DNA from: Datnioides undecimradiatus
Lineage: Eukaryota > Chordata > Actinopteri > Lobotiformes > Datnioididae
Length of the DNA: 64,000 nucleotides
Assembly (NCBI GenBank): GCA_008933995.1
Contig: WARS01000016.1
Coordinates: 16,868,886 to 16,932,885 of the forward strand
Direction of reading: 5' to 3'
Notes under the pieces: model-generated
The model's input: only the letters and a program-made list of their open reading frames with translations
Told to the model about the DNA's origin: nothing
The model's database searches: none
Position numbers and translations under genes: made by a program
Shown here: piece by piece, positions 49,500 to 64,000 of the stretch
Layout of the letters: each line of letters starts with the position of its first letter
Position numbering within the stretch: the first letter of the stretch is position 1

Positions 49500-49620
49500 G
49501 GTCACGTGATGACGAATAAACGAATGAGCCCGGGTCACGTGGCTGAGACGCGTCGCTTTGAATCACTTGTAGCATTTCTACTTGCCTCCTTAGACGCTAT
49601 TAGCGGCCGTGCCATCCCAA
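49500..49620 (-). promoter_or_regulatory. slx4: slx4 promoter with two CACGTG E-boxes
   Basis: Two palindromic E-boxes lie at 49503-49508 (in GTCACGTGAT) and 49536-49541 (in GTCACGTGGC), 33 bp apart, with a TGACG half-site at 49510-49514 between them. The surroundings are CpG-rich (ACGCGTCG at 49548-49555) and TATA-free. The location fits the slx4 5' end, about 0.4 kb before its ATG. Confidence 0.5.
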
Positions 49621-51777
49621 AGTAATGACATTTACTGCCAATAAATAACAAAACGGGATATGTATTAGTAAGAAGTAACAAAAGCTGAATTAATGTATGT
49701 ACATGTTCCATGTATTTACTAATGCTCAGGTCTCAGGTCTCCCCTGCACCTGTCTTTGTAAAGTTCTAAATTATAGCCACTTTGGGATCTGAGGTGTTAC
49801 TGATATTACTATTCAAAACTGCCCAAACAAATATTTTGCTTAAAACAGGATCCACACCCAAAAACCCAAACTAAGGATGGAAGTAAGGTTTAACTATTAT
49901 GTATATATTGTGTATAGTATATATGAGACTGTAAGACTGTGGCTGTAGCAGAGTACCTTTGACATGAAATCACTCAAACTTCAATTACTTTGACTTTAAA
50001 ATGTATAAATATTTGGATCTGTTTTGTATTATATGGATTCAAAGTAAATTTATCATTAGTTATAGTTCATGTGAATTGCTCAAGATACTTAAATTTCATA
50101 ATTTTCATTGGTGCTGAAAATATTTGGTCTAACCTGTTGGCCTTCACTTGAGCAGAGAACAGCTGACTTAGTGGTTTACTAATGCTCTCCACTGCAAGCA
50201 GGTGAAATCTGTCATCTTAAGGCAAGGTGGGATGCTTACCTCCACTATATTCTGCAACAACTGAACAAATACTTATTAACCATTTGTATCTGCCTACCTA
50301 CCTGCATCACGACATGTAAACTACACTGAATGAATTTAATTTAGGCTGGAAAAGTACACACACAAGGCCCCCCCCCCCCCCGCAACGTTGCTGGTGAGCA
50401 GTCGATGAAACACTGCTGAGCTGAAAAAGCTGAATGAACACAAACCAGTAGGAGTGATGCCTTATTTAGTCAACAGAGTACTGGAGTTCTTCTGTTGCAC
50501 ACAGTTTATTTAACAATATGGTATATAAGTAAGAAATGAGTCTTTTACCAGTTTATACAGTGATGTCATTCTCTCTTCCTTATATTTATAGTATTTTGCT
50601 TAACTTGATTTACAATAGGAGAAAAAGTAAATCCCCCCAATTCAAGTTTTTGTGAGAGAGGAATGAGGGTTGATAACATTTTGTTTTCCTCAGGGTGAAT
50701 CTCAAATGTGCCCTTCATCTCTAGATAGCACACGGCTTAGTGTAAAATTTAGAGGATGGGCCCTCATCCGAGATGTGGCCTACAAACAACCGGTGATCAT
50801 TCCACCTCAGCTTAGGGGGCTGGTCTCTTTCTCACACTCTCTTTACACTTTACAACATTTGTATGACAAAAAAGTATGACAAATTCTTTTTAATGTCAAA
50901 GCAACAATTTTCTACACCTGCACGACAGATTTTCCAAATTCCAGGCCACTGAGATGTAGGTTGCAGTCCTTGTTGTCTGTGTTTGTGAAACCAGACAGAG
51001 CTGTAGTTACTTAAGTGACTGTGAGGGTTTGTGTGTCAGTGTCTTCATGTGCGCCTGCATACATGCCCGTGTATACACAACCTGCCGCAGTCCATTTCCT
51101 ATTTTAATACAACTGAGTGCTCTTCATACATACAAAGAGAAGGGGAACGGTCCCTGAACGCATCATCTTGGAGTAATGGTACAACACTAGATTACAATTG
51201 CCAGGAATGACAGCTTGATAAGAGAACGAAAACCTGGCCCAATTCCCAGACAAATTATTTTACAGTTTCAACAGAAAAATGCTTTTAGTTTTTTTTTAAA
51301 GGTACAAAATAAAAAGATATGAATAATATAATGCAATTGTACATTTTCTTTAAAAAAAAAAAAGTGAAAGAAACGAGAAAGGCATGAAACCATACCAAAA
51401 AACAAACCAAAAATAAATTGAGTATTGAACACATTTGGTCTCAACCAAAAAATATATTCTTTGTGATTTAAATTTCATTTAAGAAGCAACTTGCAAATCC
51501 CTCAACATCTTAAGGAAGAAACACCCATCAGCTGGGTTTAGGAAACAATTACATTCCCTAGAAGTGTTGACTTTTTTTTTTTTTTTTTCCTCGACCAATT
51601 TTTTTTTTTCTTTTTACAACAGTTGAAACTTTTTACATGTCAGTACAAAAAAACGTTCTCAGCCTTAGAAAGAACAAACAAAGCCCTCTAATGGGACAAA
51701 GAGTCCAAAGGAAACCTAGGAGGAGGAGGAGGAGTCCCTGGGAGCAAGACTGTGTTCTTTATTTCCCAGCAAAAATG
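49621..51777 (-). other. crebbp 3' UTR and slx4 upstream spacer
   Basis: Minus-strand sequence after the crebbp stop is AT-rich. A minus-strand AATAAA at 50505-50510 would give a 3' UTR of about 1.3 kb. Homopolymer tracts include T runs at 51571-51610 and a C14 run at 50368-50381 just past the presumed end. No coding exon is seen. Confidence 0.45.
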
Positions 51778-63866
<12,089 letters not shown>

Positions 63867-64000
63867 CTACAAGACCGGAAAGAGGATTAATTACTATGTG
63901 CGGCGTGACACGAGATTCCACGGACAAAAACAGAAGCATCAAACACGACGGAGACATCAGTCACATTACTGCCAGTAAAGATCTTCCAGCTACAGCGCTG
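63867..64000 (-). other. crebbp: crebbp intron running off the window
   Basis: It lies upstream of the acceptor CTTGTAG|ATGGGC at 63866. No further coding exon is present before the right edge. Confidence 0.7.

Overview
The window is vertebrate nuclear DNA, almost certainly from a ray-finned (percomorph-like) fish. Genes have many short exons with GT-AG introns, and polyadenylation signals, CA/GT microsatellites and decayed fish-type transposons (Tc1, an RTE-like LINE tail) are present. The encoded proteins are orthologues of genes on human chromosome 16p (HMOX2, TMEM186, GDE1, MCRIP2, SLX4, CREBBP). I see no bacterial, viral or CRISPR-like content.

Layout. Positions 1-19.8 kb are gene-poor: no confident coding exon, two transposon remnants, microsatellites, a small CpG-bearing patch near 10.5 kb, two motif-rich segments (14.4-14.66 and 16.78-17.2 kb) and an orphan polyadenylation signal at 16.0 kb. 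From 19.8 kb on the window is gene-dense: hmox2 (+, promoter about 19.85 kb, coding 20669-22761); tmem186 (-, 23715-24583); gde1 (+, 25227-30290), divergent from tmem186 across about 640 bp; mcrip2 (+, 33484-37582); slx4 (-, 38418-49118), convergent with mcrip2; and crebbp (-, 51778 to beyond 64000), of which the 19 3'-most coding exons (1,704 residues plus stop) lie in the window. The KIX, TAZ1 and nuclear-receptor-binding parts of crebbp lie beyond the right edge.

I rebuilt the exon structures by hand. Each exon set keeps frame across every junction with a GT donor and an AG acceptor, and the summed lengths give 324 aa (HMOX2), 222 aa (TMEM186), 334 aa (GDE1), 145 aa (MCRIP2) and 1,729 aa (SLX4). 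Function is housekeeping and mixed: haem breakdown at the ER, mitochondrial complex I assembly, lysophospholipid/glycerophosphodiester metabolism, transcriptional co-repressor control, DNA repair scaffolding, and acetyltransferase co-activation. The genes share a conserved neighbourhood, not a pathway.

I did not find a new multi-gene system. The most useful observations are a TMEM186 start codon that sits alone on its own exon edge, a four-CCAAT-box promoter for hmox2, loss of two of three haem-regulatory Cys-Pro motifs in HMOX2, SUMO-interaction motifs in SLX4, overlapping convergent 3' ends of mcrip2 and slx4, a CTCF-like word inside an SLX4 coding exon, unusual donor sites in the CREBBP acetyltransferase exons, and a 71-bp alternating purine-pyrimidine tract after gde1.
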